Shown one piece after another: positions 1 to 10,609 of a DNA stretch of 57,370 nt (position 1 is the stretch's first letter; every line of letters starts with the position of its first letter). This DNA is from Isohypsibius dastychi (lineage: Eukaryota; Tardigrada; Eutardigrada; Parachela; Isohypsibiidae). Below the pieces are notes generated by a model, which saw only the letters and a program-made list of their open reading frames with translations, did no database searches and had not been told where the DNA came from. A program made the translations under genes and the position numbers. The stretch is from contig JAQIWT010000024.1 of assembly GCA_034696485.1 (NCBI GenBank), positions 1-57,370 on the forward strand. Reading direction: 5' to 3'.

Positions 1-606
1 TTGCCCCACCCCCCTAAAGGTCACCCCCCTGGCCCAAAAACTCAGCCTCCCGGCTGGACTAGTGCGTAGCGAAAAATCGAAAAAATGGATTTAGCCTCCC
101 GAAGTTTTGAACCTCGGCACACCACTGGCTGTCGTATGGTACTGTGTGTAGCTATGTAAATTCTGACTTTTAAACTTAATGTACTGGTTCCAGGAGAAAC
201 GGACCGAAACTGAGCGACATGTGGTGGAAAGTGGAATCTGAACACCTAGAAGTGGTTAGCACTGACAACCAGCAGCTAGCCTCATTCTATGGTAGCTTTG
301 CGAGTATCGTGGCAAACGCTGATTCGCTTATAAAAAGGAGGTCCTGAGGCGTGTGTATATCTTCATATTTGCAGTCACCAAATTAATCAATTCTTAATTC
401 TGAAAACAAAAAACTCTGTGACAACTCGTTTTCTCGGTATAAGAGTACGAGTGGGACACCTTAGTTTAGCTTGTTTTCGGACATTTCGATCATCCGCTCA
501 TGAAGAAAACAAACCATGTTGCTATGTGAAGACCACACCCTCATCATGACATCATGGTTTCTGCATTCGCTGGTTTCTAGAATGTTGTTACTCTGCTGTA
601 CAAGAT
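1..606. other. Left flank of giant element, no gene seen
   Basis: Low-complexity C-rich sequence at the start, then unique AT-rich DNA. I see no exon with homology or good coding character on either strand. This is the host sequence into which the 616-22181 element inserted; it would be contiguous with the sequence after 22190 in an empty site. Confidence 0.5.
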
Positions 607-615
607 ATGATATTA
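607..615. repeat. Target site duplication, left copy (ATGATATTA)
   Basis: Nine bases identical to 22182-22190. Each copy lies immediately outside the inverted repeats of the large element. Nine bp is the classic target duplication length of Mutator-like elements, and the element encodes a MULE transposase. Confidence 0.9.
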
Positions 616-655
616 GGTCAAGGCTTCCGAGGTGAGTTTTTAGGGGGCAGGACAT
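616..655 (+). repeat. Left terminal inverted repeat of giant MULE
   Basis: Pairs with the reverse complement of 22141-22181. The shared core includes GGCTTCCG, then GGTGAGTTTTT, then a G-run. Outer bases are G-G-T at this end and C-G-T at the other. Imperfect but collinear from the first base. Confidence 0.88.
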
Positions 656-734
656 AGGGGGCTTGGCCAATCTGTTAACCCCTCTTATGGCATAACGAAA
701 GAGCCGGTGCTCCTTCGTTGTTTCCGCCGTTTCA

Positions 735-1430
735 CTCTTGTTGCGCGAATCTGTGAATACGTGAACTTCATGAGTAACTCTTGTCAGTACTTAACTGACT
801 GACTGTAAACTACAGTAACTTGCTGACTTCTGTATGTATTATGCATCTGTCGCTCATCCAATTGGTGCTTCTCTTGGCTTACTATTCCTGTCACGTGAAT
901 TTGTGAAGATGTGAATATCACAATTTGCTTATGAACAGTGATACAGCTGACAGAACGAAAGCCGTAGCCCTTTCAAGTGCTTGAAAATTAAGTCGGACTG
1001 ACTGTGCATTGCACTGACACATTAATAAATTTTGACTACAAATTTTAGGCTTTTTAGATTGCCATCAGAATCAGTGAATACGTGAATACGTGAATACGTG
1101 TTCATAGTCATTTGTTCGCAGTCATTTGTTCGAGACATAGAGATAAATTATCTATACAGTAGTGGTCTATAAATCATCTTAGCTCTCTATACTCCTTTCC
1201 ATGTGAATCGGTGAATATGTGAACATCGCATTCAAGCACATGTCCACAGTCAGTTGTTGTCACGTAAATGTGTGAATATGTGAATATGTGAACATCGGTA
1301 TCAAGCACATGTCCACAGTTATTTGTTGTCACGTAAACTTGTGAATATGTGAATTTGTGAATTTTCAGCGCGGCTCACCGTATCCATGCGAATTCGTGAA
1401 TATGTGAATACACGAGCATACAGTTTAATA
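735..1430 (+). repeat. Left subterminal repeat array (9-bp gtgaatatg units)
   Basis: Short runs of a 9-bp unit (gtgaatacg/gtgaatatg) occur near 748, 893, 1074-1098, 1202, 1270 and 1340-1410, separated by unique DNA. A longer unit (tgaacatcg, then tcaagcacatgtccacagt, then ttgttgtcacgtaaa) occurs twice near 1218-1340. The same motif appears in reverse complement at 21710-22110. Likely transposase-binding sites. Confidence 0.75.
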
Positions 1431-2145
1431 AAGCCTTGGAAAGGGGGAAGAAGACTTGCGGCGTAGCTAATCTTGAACTAAACGAGGCCAGTGCAGAACT
1501 GGAGGTTTTCGCAATAGCATACGTTAGACTGATGTGTATGCGATATAGAAATAAAGCGGCGGAGCCTGTGAGCGGATATTCATAGTGCGACGTAAGTAAC
1601 AGTTTTGCGGTTAACGGGACGTGGTGGTTTTCTGAACAAAGACTGACAGTACCGAGCGGTTCTACCGTTCCATTCCGCCTAATTCGAGCTGAACGTTCTT
1701 GGTATCTATCAAATGCCAAGAACGAGCGACAGTATTCTTACAGTGAAGAATGACATGATGACGCTCCCGGAAATCTATTCTGACACACAGATGCTGCAAA
1801 GTCACCATTGTTTCGTGAACTGGGCCGATCACGCTTTGTCGAAAATAATTCGACCTGTTCAACCTTTTTTTCAGAAAAGATTGAACATTTGTGCGTGCGG
1901 CAATCAATTTTTACAGCTTATCATGAATCGTTCGACCAGCACAAGTAAGTTCAAAACTCAGCCATAAAAACTACGTTTATCGAAGATATGGAGGCTTGTC
2001 GCCTCAAAACAAAACCCCTCCCTCCGTGTTCAAGGATAAGGGACGTAGCTTAGTTTCAGTATGAAAACAACATCTTCTCACAATTCAACAAGAACAGAAT
2101 TTTTCATTGCTGATGACTGTTAATATACCTTTCAGTTTGCAGTTA
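1431..2145. other. Interval between subterminal repeats and helicase 3' end, no gene seen
   Basis: Short overlapping open frames on both strands show no recognisable motif and no supporting splice structure. Probably 3' UTR and spacer of the helicase gene. Confidence 0.4.
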
Positions 2146-2968
2146 TCAATCAAACAATTCTTCATCAGATAAATTGCATATTTCCTGAACGTCAGTTTGC
2201 TGGTCTGCCGGCTGATTCACGCTATTAGTCTCCGTGTTAACATATCCAAGATCATCTTCGAAGTCAATCGGCTCGCCATCTAAAAGCTCAAATTCTTGAG
2301 CGATATTGTCTTCATCACTCTCAATATCCATGTTGATACGTGATTCTTGATCAAACGATGAAAAGGTTGCCTCTGGTGAATGCAACCTATCAAGTCCAAA
2401 ACCTTCGCCGTTTCTGGAGTATGGATTTTGTGCAACAATCTTGTCCCATAAGTCTCTTAACTGCTTTTTCACGCTGGCCCGTATACGGAAACTTGATTCG
2501 TATCTATTCTTGTATTCAGCTGCTGTGATTTTGAATTTCGACAGCTTGTCCGCATTAAGACATGCTGGTAAACACTTGTAAAAAATCCAATATTTGGTCG
2601 GAATCTTTCCCTGACCATGATCAATTTCGATTTCTTTGAAAATACCATAGCCCATACTGGCTAGCTGAGTGGAAAGTCTTTTGAATTCGGCGGTTCCAGC
2701 AAATACTGGAAGTTTACGATATCCGAAACTTTCTGCAATCTGGCGTGGGTACAAGAATGGGCCGTCTATCAGTAAAAACCGATTCTCCGTGGATCTCCGA
2801 CTATCTGATCCATCAAAAACAGATGCGATACCTTCACTCGATGTGATGAACCGAATTGCACCTATCAAATGAACCTTTTCGTTACAGATGGACTGAATTG
2901 GATCAAACAAATATCCGTTCTGTATGAACTGATTTTTAATTGAGACACACATCTTCGATGTCAATCCG
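2146..2968 (-). CDS. DUF3987-type helicase gene, C-terminal exon
   Basis: The last coding exon of the element-borne helicase gene. Sense reading begins after a good acceptor (catatag) at 2968 and stays open to the stop at 2146, about 273 codons. The first two-thirds is mixed alpha/beta, consistent with the C-terminal part of DUF3987 proteins. The tail is strongly acidic (runs of D/E from about residue 205 on). The exon before it (4946-5807) has a canonical GTAAGA donor, but the phases do not match by one base, so a small exon or a different acceptor is missing. A 1.4-kb inverted-repeat transposon lies in the intron. Assignment to this gene rests on order, strand and context; the exon alone has no diagnostic motif. 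Confidence 0.55.
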
Positions 2969-3207
2969 CTATATGACATAAAAAATATTAAAACAAAATT
3001 AGTGATCAATCCAGATATTCCAATTCACTCGCTGGCCAATAGATTAAAAATCCCGTTTTTCAACCCACTCGTTTCCGATTAGAATGCCTCGTTAACATTA
3101 TCATGATATAAAATCGGTATCAGGTTCTTTTATTTATAAAATTGCAGGCTCTGGCACCCTGATCAGCTGTCCAGTTAGTCAACGAAAACCGCGATTATAT
3201 TGACTGC

Positions 3208-4658
3208 ATCTGCAGGCTAGTGCTTTAACACTGAACTTTGAAGTCTGAGTCTGAACTCTGAACCCTGAGTCGGAACTATGAAGTCTGAGTCTGAACTCTC
3301 AACTTTGAACTCTGAAAAACTGACAGGGTTGAAGCTGAAAACCCATATCAAAGTCACAAAGTGTTGTGCGTTTCGTACGCGCATGTAGCCGACAGAGTTG
3401 TCCCCTTGTCCTCTCTCCAAGAGGACACTTTCGTCGGTTGATACAGCCGACCAAGTTGTCCGCTTTTCTGAGGACAATTTCGGCGGACAGTTCGGAGGGA
3501 CAATTCAGGGCGACAATTTCGGGGGACAGTTCAGGGGGACAGTTTTGAGGCGGTACTTCTGATGGAACACTTTTGAGGGGACAGTTTGGTGGCTGCACTT
3601 TTGAAGAGACAATTCAATTCTGAGGTTAGTTCTGACGGGAAGATCCGAAGGAGACAATCTGGAATGACAGTTCCGTTCGACTAATTGTTCGACTGTGAAA
3701 CAGCAAGCATTCAAAAATGAAATGTCTTTATTGACAACTGGTGAAACTGTGCAAAAACAAAACAATACCGTCGAATTCTTACGATACAGATTACGAGAAT
3801 TAGCACATCCCGATTCTTAATAGATGACTTCGCGGACCAGAACAATTCGTCCCGCAGAAATTAATGAACCTCGGCAATGTTCGATATCTTTCTTTGTCAA
3901 TATTATGGGCTACGGGCTGACTCTCGTACCACTCTACGGGTACGGGCTGATTCTTCGGATTGTCTGCGAAAGCAGACAATCGATATCGTTTTGATTTGAT
4001 CAACGTGCCACTGCTGAGCACTTCACTGAACCACTTGCGCGACAATCGTTCAGAATCATAAGTAAATTCCTATGTTCACACAATCAGCAGCATAAGAAGC
4101 GGCTCTTATTCCACATATATTCGATACAAAAGGCTGTTGCTACATGCCAGCTACCAACAGATGTACATCCTCCCGTCTCTGGGACACACTGTCAAAAATG
4201 TAAATCGAGTCAGACTATCTCCTCCGAAATGACCTTTCCAAAACTGTCCCCTTCGACTTTTTCTCTCAGAACTGTCCCCCGAAATGTCCCCCATGATTTC
4301 CTCCTCCAAATCGTCCCCCAGCAAACTGTCTCCTTCGGAATTTCCCCTCAGAACTGACCCTTCCGAAATGTCCCCCATAATTTTCCCCTCTGAATCGTCC
4401 CCCTGAATTGTTCTTTCCTAATTGTCCCCTACGAACTGTCTCCCAAGACAGCGGTCAACTTGGTCGGTTGTTTCAGCCGACGAAAAGTCCTCTTGTCCGT
4501 GGGGAAAGGGGACACGGGATACAATCAGTTTTCTCGGTAGAGCGAGAAGAACCTGATCTTATGTGCAATGTTGCGTTATATCATCACACTCTGATATTTT
4601 GCAGACTTCCAGACTCAGAGTTTAGAGTTCAGTGTTAAAGCGCCAGCCGAATCTGCAG
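3208..4658. mobile_element. Nested inverted-repeat (fold-back) DNA element
   Basis: The ends read gcTTTAACACTGAACT inward at about 3222 and, in reverse complement, from about 4642. Similarity between the arms continues inward for several hundred bp (for example 3400-3480 against the complement of 4430-4510, around cagccgaccaagttg). The arms are rich in degenerate ggggacagtt-like units. An 8-bp direct repeat ATCTGCAG lies at 3208-3215 and 4651-4658, compatible with a hAT-type duplication, although the right end has three extra bases. It sits in an intron of the helicase gene. The open frames inside are repeat translations, not genes. Confidence 0.7.
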
Positions 4659-4835
4659 GATCAGCTGCGCAAGACAGCTGTTTTGGAGCTGCCTGATTGG
4701 TCCAAACCGCGAACAGCAATTTCAATTATTCTGTTAATTACTCAGCTTTACTATGTGATTCTCATCACCTATGTACACGTAAGTGTTGCTCGCTGGAATA
4801 TGAACAAGCTAACAATTCAATTCTGATTATGGCAT

Positions 4836-4898
4836 ATGGATTTTGTGCAGCAGTCTTGTTCCATAAATCTCATAAGTGCTTTCACACTGGCCCGTATG
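4836..4898 (-). repeat. Partial duplicate of helicase C-terminal exon
   Basis: About 65 bp (atggattttgtgcagcag onward to ctggcccgtat) repeat, with roughly 85 percent identity by eye, the exon segment at 2421-2490. It lies just beyond the nested inverted-repeat element, between helicase exons, and is too short to be functional. Confidence 0.7.
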
Positions 4899-4945
4899 TG
4901 AGATTTAGTTTTTTGGGATGTTTTGAACTTTAGTGATCTTCTTAC

Positions 4946-5807
4946 CTTGTACAGTTTCGACATCAATCTCCGGTGGGATATGGATTTCACCTGTATCCTT
5001 GAATGAGATGAGGCTGTACACCAAGAAATGGAAACTCTGTATTAAGTGTATGACCATCTCTTCAAGCTTGCCGAAACTCCTCTCAGTCGTTTCATCCTCG
5101 CTTTCCTCATCGGATGATTCAACTTTTATATTCAGTTTTTCAATCAACTCGTCTGAATACGTGAAAATGAGGTTGCGAGCTTCTCGTGTTGGCATCACAG
5201 TGAATAATTCAGGATGATCATTCAGATAGCCATATAATCGTAGAAAAGTTCCGATTCTGTCGAATTCTGCATGCTTGCCACAAGACGTTACGTGATTATA
5301 CCATTGTCTACTTCCGGAACTGGGCACGTCAATGAGGGTGTACAGCATTCGGTTTTTGAATCCATCGCCAAATACCCAAAGTTTTGATAACATCGCTGCA
5401 CCAACAGGGTGTAAGCCCCCAAATAAGTTCAGACAAGAATCACGGAGTTTTAGTGATACTGCTTTTTTGAAGCGTATTCTCAGCGGGCTGCCGCTCCACC
5501 CACCATTCACCATAGCCAGAGCCTGGGATCCATCTTGTTTAGTGGTAAAATTTTGTAGCCAAGCAAATATTTCGTCGGCAAAAATTGTCCCGTATCCGTT
5601 TGTCTCAACAAGGAAATCACGGAGAGCTATACGAACAAATACGTGATATAATGTACCATTATGATATTTCATCCCGAGATTCCCCGTAGCTAGATCTAGC
5701 GCTACAGAGGGAGGTGCATTTATTCGAGACCACTTTCTTCCATCAATTTTCTTTATTCTCAGAATTTTTTCTTCGAACCAATTTGTGTTCAGTATGACAG
5801 CCACCAC
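4946..5807 (-). CDS. DUF3987-type helicase gene, middle exon
   Basis: About 285 codons, open on the minus strand from near 5807 to a canonical donor (CAAG then GTAAGA) at 4946. In order: a segment matching the strand-turn of DUF3987 ATPases that ends in an acidic Walker-B-like FADEIFAWL (about residue 75), then LNLFGGLHPVGAAMLSKL, the conserved 'GG..P' sensor-type segment, then a GDGFKNRMLY segment typical of the domain's 'DGL..R' box. A linker rich in S/E/D follows (about residues 220-240). These follow in the right order and distance from the Walker A motif in the exon at 6744-7304. The 5' boundary is unresolved, because a mariner remnant directly abuts it at 5817. Confidence 0.7.
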
Positions 5808-5816
5808 CCTCTATCA

Positions 5817-6128
5817 TCAATCTAACACGATATGACCAAGATCGCAAAAATTAACTAATTTTTCTTGATCGAGATTCTCCCACACTGACGTCATCACATG
5901 CTTCAATCCTTCGATTGTTGTGGGATGACGATCAAATAATTCCCACTTAAACATCCCATTCACGCAGTAATCCATCGGCGCCAAGTCGGGTTTACGGTTT
6001 TTTCTCGCCACCCATAGCTCCGATCTGCTCCGATTTTTTTTCCTGAATAGCATGGCAAACTGATAACAACATTCTGCTCCCTGAGAGCATGCACAATTGC
6101 TTGGAAAAGTCTGTTCGATGCAGTGCAA
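5817..6128 (-). pseudogene. Tc1/mariner transposase C-terminal fragment
   Basis: Translation on the minus strand contains DLAPMDYCVNGMFKWELFDR, the mariner 'D-x-x-P-x-D-Y-x-x-W-x-x-L/F-K' region with the third catalytic aspartate, followed by the usual C-terminal helix region. Only the last quarter of a transposase is present and no terminal repeats were resolved. It lies between two helicase exons, so either it inserted into that intron or it has damaged the gene. Confidence 0.7.
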
Positions 6129-6338
6129 TGACGGATCCTTTCACTTCTGGATCAAGTTTTCGACCCATTTCATGGCAGATAAATTTGAACTAAATTTCGC
6201 TGAAAACTATGATTCAAAGTACCGTTAGATATATTGGGATAAGAAAGAACTTAACAAAGCAAGCCCGCGAAAAGAAAGTGGCCTCGAATAAATGCCCCGC
6301 CCTTCTGTACATACTGTAGATGTGAGCAGCAAAGTTCT

Positions 6339-6374
6339 CATGGGGCTTGTAACTGACGGGTTACAAGCCCCATG
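6339..6374. repeat. Perfect 15-bp hairpin
   Basis: Arms catggggcttgtaac at 6339-6353 and its exact complement at 6360-6374, with a 6-base loop. It lies in the non-coding interval between helicase exons. One of four perfect short hairpins in the window. Confidence 0.9.
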
Positions 6375-6743
6375 TACAGTGGCAGTTTGAGAACGAACAC
6401 CCTCTCATTTTGTCCCGCGTGGGCGGCGGGTAAATCAGGTTTGACCGTGGACAGGGATGTCGTGCCTCAGTTCGAACCCTTTTGAACGGCTTCTAAGCAG
6501 ATTTGGACTACAGTCACGGGGGTTTAGCCTGCGATCGAAGACTAAATCCTCTGGGTGAAGTTGTGAGAATGGCGAAAAGTTGTGTGAGGTTGTTAAATTG
6601 AAACTGATCGAGAGTTTCACATGCAATGAAAGCATAAGGATGGAATCATAATATAACCTTTTTGACCATCTATTTGAGATTGAGAATCCAGAATCCCCCT
6701 TTCCCCTCCTTTTAAAAAAAGCATGATCGGTGAGTTTGTTTAC

Positions 6744-7304
6744 CTGCAGCAGTGCCGGCATTGTCCTTTATTGTACAGTTGTGAAGATCTTCGATCCGTT
6801 CGATAATATCCGTGCAGAATAATTTGTTTGAGGGAGATTTTCCGAAACCAGCAGCCGAAATTGTCACCATGAACAGCGAAGGAACCGTGGTGTATTCGAC
6901 CTTTGGACCCATTTTGAATCCAACTTTCCCAGCCAGTATTGACGCAGTTGTAGTGAGGAGACCAGCTAAAACAGCTGATGGTTTTGATCGACAGGAAACT
7001 GCCCAAAAATTGATTGCTTCCGCAACTCTCGGCGGAAGGTAGTCTTCTATGAGCTGTGGATACCGATTGCATGCACGTACGAACATTTTGTTGGCGCTTT
7101 TTTCCGTAACTGTCGAATACTTGTTTTGGGGATTAGATTTTAAAAACATTTTCAAGACAGTCTCGAAATCGGCATTAATGTGACGCATTCGAATCGCTAA
7201 TTGTTGCTGGTGGTTTTCCCTGTTGTCGATCCGACAGTCATGCGCAAATTTGCAAGGTGTGGCAAGTGAGTTCGAATCAAAACAAAAGATGCCAGTGTTC
7301 CACT
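6744..7304 (-). CDS. DUF3987-type helicase/ATPase gene, N-terminal exon (Walker A)
   Basis: Open on the minus strand from an acceptor near 7304 to a donor at 6744 (GCTGCAG then GTAAAC). The methionine at 7188 is internal; the frame is open upstream and includes a Cys-rich stretch (CKFAHDC). The exon shows the typical DUF3987 opening: PPRVAEAINFWAVS, a helical AVLAGLLTTTASILAGKV segment, then VTISAAGFGKSPSNK, the P-loop (GxGKS) of this superfamily. DUF3987 proteins are predicted superfamily-3-like helicase/ATPases, usually next to or fused with primases in phages and plasmids. A primase-polymerase gene lies upstream in the same element, which fits a replicative primase-helicase pair. First exon(s) not located. 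Confidence 0.72.
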
Positions 7305-8275
7305 GTTGAATTCACTTCAGTTGAATTCAGTCATAAGTAGACTGAATGGTGACAGTAGGAATTTATGAATAAAAGATCATTTGAAAAATAACCACAAACT
7401 GTACCTTTAACGATATTTTCAGCCATAATTTCCGAGAGTGATTAAAAAATTATCTAATGAAAATTCTACAGCGGAAGCCTTTTATTACTGCACAAAAACG
7501 AAAACGGAATATTCACAGTTTATCAAAATCGCCCGTTGCTATATGGAAATGTGGGTGGTCAATATAGCTCCGAAAAAATTGTTCGACATCTGACTGACCC
7601 ATAGTGATCCATATTCACAGGACACAGTTTCCGAACTGGTCTAAACTTGAATCCGAAACCAAATGCAAGCAATCAGCGACCATTGCACCTCAGTTAGTTT
7701 TGTTTACGGCTGTTCTGGACGCAGTTGTGTCGCTGTATTTCGGGCTATCTTGGATAGCCGGCCAATCAGGTGTCACACTATTGTTCTTGTTAATCTTGTG
7801 GGTGTCAATGGCGCCGCACTGATGTCATCTGTTAGATCCTGAACCAGAATGTCGAAACAGTGCAAAGTATTGTCGCCAAAATTTCTGTGCAGCACCACTG
7901 GGTGCACGTGTTTGTTTATGAAACCTGAACTGCTCGTGCTGTGTACCAGCGAAGTCATCTTCAAGCCTCATTTTGATCCGCAACGAATATTGGGGTCAAG
8001 ATGGGACGTCGTGCAAAAAGCGGACTCAAGTGACCAACGATTTTGAGAGCTATAGCAGTCAGTTTCTTAGGTATAGCAGTAGCGTATCGAGGGTTGCTTT
8101 ATGCGGCCATTTTACGAAATTTTGACCGTGTTCAAACTTTCCTGATTCAGTTCCGAATTCCGATGCTTAACGGCTACTCGAGTGTACTAAAACTGTACCA
8201 CAACACATCCTGAAGAATACGTGTCGCATAACTGAAATGTTTTCAGTTTATTTTCTCAGAACTGTAACAATGAGA
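7305..8275. other. Interval between OB-fold gene and helicase gene
   Basis: No confident gene. On the minus strand, 7980-8045 reads LKIVGHLSPLFARRPIL after a possible acceptor, weakly like the start of RPA1 DBD-B; it could be a further exon of the OB-fold gene. Other short frames are unsupported. Confidence 0.3.
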
Positions 8276-8582
8276 TCAAATTCTTTCTACTCGAAAGTTG
8301 AAGTTCGAATTATTGACAGTTGTATCTTTGTTAAAACGCAGTTCATATGCCGAAGTGAAGCCAGAATTGTAAGTTGAATCTGCGAGTTTGATGAGTGGGT
8401 TTTTGATACATAACTTCGCACCATTCTGAAATTTCTCCGCAAAATCATCCACCTGTGCAAAAATTGCACCTTGCATGGTTCCGGTAACATCCTTACATGT
8501 GAAGAATAGACCATTCCCTTCCCGACCACCGTTGGTCCAGGGTTTGTTCCTCTGACTTAAGATCTCGACGTTCAATTCGATC
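8276..8582 (-). CDS. RPA1-like OB-fold ssDNA-binding protein, exon 5
   Basis: Sense reading from the acceptor at 8582. The product strongly resembles DNA-binding domain A of replication protein A large subunit: RNKPWTNGGREGNGLFF (strand L12 and the W/G-rich turn), an acidic DVTGTMQGAIFAQVDDFAEKF segment matching the RPA1 'DESGEIRATAFNEQVDKF' core, then AYELRFNKDTTV matching the end of DBD-A. Expected role: binding single-stranded DNA made during replication of the element. The upstream exon joins in phase (GG plus G). The reading ends at 8276, but a possible donor just before the stop suggests more exons. A hAT-type MITE lies in the preceding intron. Confidence 0.75.
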
Positions 8583-8618
8583 CTGTTACAAAGGAATAAT
8601 TTCAAGATGGACTGAGAT

Positions 8619-9138
8619 GTTCACACCAGAGGTGGGCAGTTTTCAGAAACGAGCAGTGAGTTGCGTTTGAGTTTTAAGTAAGCTACGAGTTGAGTTTTGA
8701 GCTGAGTTTTTTCCGAAAATCCGAGTTTTGAGTTGAGTTTTTTGAGTCTTGAAAAAACCGAGTTTTTGAGAGTTTTTGTTTAATTCAATGTCAATCAAGT
8801 GCATTCAAGTTTCGAAAGGGATCAGGAATGTGTTCAAATAAATTGCAGTCAATATGTGTCGAATGAACCATCCGAAACATCACTCTCATTCAAAAATTAC
8901 AAGAGCTCGTGAAGCTGATAAAACCATAAATTTTCAGCACACAGTGGTGATTTTTCCGAAAAACTCGAGTTTTGGAAGTTTTTTGAGTTGCGGTTGAGTT
9001 TTTCTGATTCAGATTTTTTTTCGAGTTGAGTTTTGTAGAGACTGAGTTCGAGTTTGTGCTGGAAAAAAACTCAAAAAACTATAAAAACTCAAAAAACTCA
9101 GGCGCGCTGGAAAAAAACTGCCCAGCTCTGGTTCACAC
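8619..9138. mobile_element. hAT-type MITE (504 bp) with perfect 8-bp TSD
   Basis: The element spans 8627-9130. The left end CAGAGGTGGGCAG pairs with the right end CTGCCCAGCTCTG, a classic hAT terminus. The 8-bp duplication GTTCACAC is exact at 8619-8626 and 9131-9138. The interior is made of degenerate gagttttgagt units on the left and their complement on the right. It inserted in a 54-bp intron of the OB-fold gene without changing coding sequence; the donor (GTGCGT) and acceptor remain. Confidence 0.93.
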
Positions 9139-9148
9139 TGAGACGCAC

Positions 9149-9304
9149 CCTTTCATGTCCAGTTCTAGTTCAAAGATTGTGACCTTCTTGACAGACGCTG
9201 ATCCAACAACCAAGCATGTCGCCTCCCCGAATCGGCGGTCAACTGTTTCTTGTAGGAGTTCGTGTTCCAAAAGTACTTCACAGCCCTGAATGACCACAAT
9301 AGTC
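9149..9304 (-). CDS. OB-fold (RPA1-like) protein, exon 4
   Basis: 52 codons between an acceptor (tttacag) at 9304 and a donor (GG then GTGCGT) at 9149. It reads TIVVIQGCEVLLEHEL and ends VTIFELELDMKG. With exon 3 it forms a second small beta-barrel-like segment (RVTG..., then IVVIQGCEVL), typical of OB-folds. Phases with exon 3 (2 plus 1) and exon 5 (2 plus 1) both match, which strongly supports the gene model. Confidence 0.68.
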
Positions 9305-9592
9305 CTGTAAATATTTTGTACGGGTTATCTCACATGATCAGCTGTTGTGTGAAGTTCTTAACAATTATCGGCAAATTCCAATTACTAACAAAATCATCAA
9401 CAAATTCCGCTCGATCCAGTCTGCTAAATATTTAAACCCGATCGTTTGATCTACAGTTTGATGTATAGCCCTTGATTTAAGACTCCAACAAAAACATAGT
9501 AAATAGCGGTCGAACTGAAGGTCATTTCGAGAAAAGTCTTCGGAAAATTTTTCATATTATGCATTCACGATGCTTTTCATACTACGACATAC

Positions 9593-9689
9593 CCATTGGG
9601 ACCAGGACGCGTGGTGTGGCCAGTAACTCTCACTAAACCGGATCGGAAATTCGTGAGTTGTTGCTCCACTTTACGAGCTAATTCGCAGT
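9593..9689 (-). CDS. OB-fold (RPA1-like) protein, exon 3
   Basis: Acceptor ttatag at 9689, donor AATGG then GTATGT at 9593. It reads LARKVEQQLTNFRSGLVRVT, then GHTTRPGPNG. The phase to exon 4 matches exactly. The phase from exon 2 fits only if a weaker GTCC donor three to four bases downstream is used, so that junction is uncertain. Confidence 0.55.
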
Positions 9690-9907
9690 CTATAACAATT
9701 CAGTTTTTATGCTGAGCATCGAGACTACTGAATTCTTTCACCTGTTGTCAAATACTTGCTGTCGCGAACCAACATAACCGTACGTTCAAACGTTTTGCGT
9801 TTTGCGATGACATATAAAACAAATGGTCCCGTCTTACCAGAAAATGCCTCCTAAAAGATCACATGAACTTTCACTCACGGCTCACCCATAATTGTCGTTG
9901 GACATAC

Positions 9908-10291
9908 CTTCAGATAAGGTTTGTTGTCCAACAACGTAACCTTGCTCATGAGTTGAACATCACTGCAGGAAGTCTTGCCTGTGCTGGTGCTAGGCTGAAC
10001 TAAGTCGTCGTTGCAGCGACTCATCTTTGTTGATGTTCTGCCAAGTTGCGCAGAATCGATCGACAAAGTTGACTTCCCAGTGGCCAGTTTCTTTGCGTTC
10101 ATAGCAGGGGTTGGAATTATCTCCGACACTTCTGATTCGGCGTCAGAGCTGTCAATATCAGTTCGTCGGCGTTTTGTATTTGAGGGGCCCATAACTTCAT
10201 CTTCACTATCTGATGTTTTGATTTCCACTTGGGTCACAACCTCGTCTTCCTCATCCGAATGTACAAGCTGAATAGCTGGCTCTTCGAGCAC
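9908..10291 (-). CDS. OB-fold (RPA1-like) protein, acidic Ser-rich exon 2
   Basis: About 128 codons from an acceptor (ttttattag) at 10291 to a canonical donor (CTGAAG then GTATGT) at 9908. There is no ATG at the start: it begins GTG directly after the acceptor, so it is an internal exon. Composition: acidic HSDEEDE and TSDSEDE patches, a KRRR basic cluster (likely nuclear localisation), a Ser/Thr-rich region, then QLMSKVTLLDNKPYL. Low-complexity linker between an N-terminal coiled coil and the OB-folds. No known domain. Confidence 0.5.
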
Positions 10292-10609
10292 CTAATAAAA
10301 AAAGGTGGTGAAGTGAAATCATTGGTGATGTTAGCGAAAGGTTCATGTTGGGGAATCCGCTGCGCTTCCATTACCAAGGCGGGAAAATACATGGAATCGT
10401 TATCCATGAGAAAGACTTGTCTTGATGTTGGGAAGAATTACCCAGTCACCCCCTCCCCCCCCCCCACCTGGTTGAAAGCATATATCATAGTTACTTGTGT
10501 GTATTTAAATAGAGAATTAGATAAAAAACGATACGTGAGTAACATGAAACTAATTGTAATGGCAACGTTTGTGAGTGACTGTATGAGCAAATTCTTCGCA
10601 TAACACAGC

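Noticed and set aside
735-1430. Possible CRISPR array or satellite
   Set aside because: Repeat units are only 9 bp, irregularly spaced, and the genome is eukaryotic; the inverted counterpart at the right end fits transposon subterminal repeats better.
3299-4378. Open frames within 3217-3765, 3800-4045 and 4151-4378
   Set aside because: They translate degenerate ggggacagtt-type repeats of an inverted-repeat element; no motif and equal openness on both strands.
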